Source: JANRKH01 sp033761815 (GTDB lineage: Bacteria; Pseudomonadota; Alphaproteobacteria; Rickettsiales; Rickettsiaceae). From it: a DNA stretch of 15,144 bases. Positions 14,216 to 15,144 of this stretch are shown piece by piece. The stretch's first letter is position 1. Each line of letters starts with the position of its first letter. A model generated the notes under the pieces. It saw only the letters and a list, made by a program, of their open reading frames with translations, was not told where the DNA came from and made no database searches. Where the stretch lies: positions 1 through 15,144 of the forward strand of contig JANRMF010000029.1 of assembly GCA_033761815.1 (NCBI GenBank), written 5' to 3'. The position numbers were made by a program, and so were the translations under genes.

Positions 14216-14898
14216 AAAAAAAAGCTGTAGTACTAGTAAGTGGCGGCCTAGACTCCGTCACAGTTCTCTCTATCGCAAAAAAAGAAGGGTATGATATATA
14301 TCCACTCAGTTTTCTATATTCTCAAAGACATAAAATAGAGTTAGAAAAAGCTGCAAAATCTATTGCATCAATAGGAATAGAAAATCACAAAATTATCCCT
14401 ATCGATCTTTCTATATTTGGAGGCTCAGCATTAACCGATACATCAATAGAGGTGCCAACATACGAATCTGCGGCAAGTATAAAGCCCCATATCCCAGTAA
14501 CTTATGTACCTGCGCGTAATACAATCTTTCTTAGTTTAGCATCAGCTTATGCTGAAATTTTAGGAGCTCATGACATATTTATTGGTATTCATGCACTAGA
14601 TAGCGGAAATTATCCCGATTGCACTAGAGAATTTATTGAAAATTTTGAAAAAACTGCCAATATAGGATTAGGCTTTACTAAAAATTATAAGCTAAGAATT
14701 AGGGCTCCGTTGATAGATATGAACAAAGCAGACATAATTTCTGCTGGTATTTCAAACGGGGTGGATTTTACAAATACTATATCTTGTTACAATCCTACCG
14801 AACTTGGCCAGTCTTGCGGTAAGTGCCTTGCTTGCACAATAAGACAAGATGGTTTTAACCAGCTCGGAATGAAGGATCCGGCAGAATATTTAAAATAG
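14212..14898 (+). CDS. queC: 7-cyano-7-deazaguanine (preQ0) synthase
   Basis: QueC converts 7-carboxy-7-deazaguanine, the QueE product, to preQ0 using ATP and ammonia. The PP-loop SGGLDS is at residues 10-15, after VVLV. YVPARNTIFLSLASAYAE and GIHALDSGNYPDCTREF are strongly typical. The C-terminal zinc site has Cys192, Cys202, Cys205 and Cys208 (SCYNPTELGQSCGKCLAC). Length is 228 aa and complete. The ATGA overlap with queE implies coupled translation of the two consecutive pathway enzymes. The preceding step (QueD) and the later ones (QueF, Tgt, QueA, QueG) are not in this window. A run of nine A follows the first ATG. Confidence 0.96.
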   Translation: MKKKAVVLVSGGLDSVTVLSIAKKEGYDIYPLSFLYSQRHKIELEKAAKSIASIGIENHKIIPIDLSIFGGSALTDTSIEVPTYESAASIKPHIPVTYVPARNTIFLSLASAYAEILGAHDIFIGIHALDSGNYPDCTREFIENFEKTANIGLGFTKNYKLRIRAPLIDMNKADIISAGISNGVDFTNTISCYNPTELGQSCGKCLACTIRQDGFNQLGMKDPAEYLK

Positions 14899-14904
14899 AG
14901 GATA

Positions 14905-15144
14905 ATGTTCGAAGAGTTTCCTGTTTTTAGTTTTGGAAATTATAGCTTAAGGGAGATTAACCCAAAAAAAGATGCTGAGCTCTTTTATAAATATATCAAT
15001 CAAGAAGAAGTGAGTGATTTTATTGGCTCAGATAGCGTTCCAGACTCAGTAGATCAAGCATATTCAGAGCTAAATTATTGGTCCAACCTTTTTAATATGA
15101 GAAGAAGTTATTATTGGGCAATAGCAAATGAAGAGGATGAAATT
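14905..15144 (+). CDS. GNAT-family acetyltransferase, partial (3' end beyond the window)
   Basis: The first 80 codons are present, open to the last base of the window. SD AGAGG at 14897-14901 precedes the ATG, six bases after the queC stop, so it continues the operon. The sequence (FGNYSLREINPKKDAELFY, then YINQEEVSDFIG, then RRSYYWAIANEEDEI) resembles the N-terminal half of RimJ/RimL-type acetyltransferases (Acetyltransf_3). The latter act on ribosomal-protein N-termini, or on small molecules and antibiotics. The acetyl-CoA binding motif would lie downstream and cannot be checked, so the substrate is unknown and the family call is tentative. Confidence 0.65.
   Translation, partial: MFEEFPVFSFGNYSLREINPKKDAELFYKYINQEEVSDFIGSDSVPDSVDQAYSELNYWSNLFNMRRSYYWAIANEEDEI

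Noticed and set aside
1..15144. CRISPR array, tRNA, rRNA or defence system
   Set aside because: No spaced direct repeats, no tRNA-like cloverleaf and no nuclease or defence gene set were seen on either strand by eye.

Overview
The window looks like a chromosomal segment of an AT-rich, flagellated, intracellular alphaproteobacterium of Rickettsiales type. The evidence is indirect. It includes a decayed IS5-family transposase whose sequence I associate with Rickettsiales genomes, a roughly 105-bp palindromic element nested inside it that resembles the Rickettsia palindromic elements, a large ankyrin-repeat protein, an M16 peptidase of the mitochondrial-processing-peptidase type, and low-GC codon use with many starts lacking a Shine-Dalgarno (SD) sequence. 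The fliK and flgD flagellar genes set it apart from Rickettsia proper and point to relatives that kept flagella. Genus and species cannot be given from this sequence alone.

Layout. (1) 1-971: a complete but dead insertion sequence, with 21-bp terminal inverted repeats, a TA flanking both ends, and a transposase broken by frameshifts, a deletion and a nested palindromic repeat. (2) 1048-3027 (+): an ankyrin protein with nine repeats and a roughly 330-residue helical C-terminal region, preceded by a good sigma70-type promoter. (3) 3048-4374 (-): scoA-scoB, a succinyl-CoA:3-ketoacid CoA-transferase with its own promoter. (4) 4501-8410 (-): fliK-flgD, hook-length control and hook-cap proteins separated by one base, read from what looks like a perfect -24/-12 sigma54 promoter at 8449-8463. 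(5) 8491-10240 (-): peroxiredoxin then dprA. (6) 10411-15144 (+): six tightly packed genes that are probably one operon: a GT4 glycosyltransferase, an M16 peptidase, a GT2 glycosyltransferase, queE, queC, and the start of a GNAT acetyltransferase that runs off the window.

How the genes work together. FliK and FlgD act together during flagellar hook assembly, and the sigma54 site suggests the hierarchical hook-gene control known from Caulobacter. QueE and QueC catalyse successive steps toward preQ0 for queuosine tRNA modification. ScoA and ScoB are the two halves of one enzyme. The two glycosyltransferases suggest surface polysaccharide synthesis.

Most notable points. The FlgD homologue is about three times the usual length because the whole C-terminal FlgD module (IGK-type strand, Ig-like region, closing strand region) occurs three times with a period of about 160 residues. 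A sigma54 promoter sits in front of this operon. The nested palindromic repeat and the two-repeat super-periodicity of the ankyrin protein also deserve a second look.
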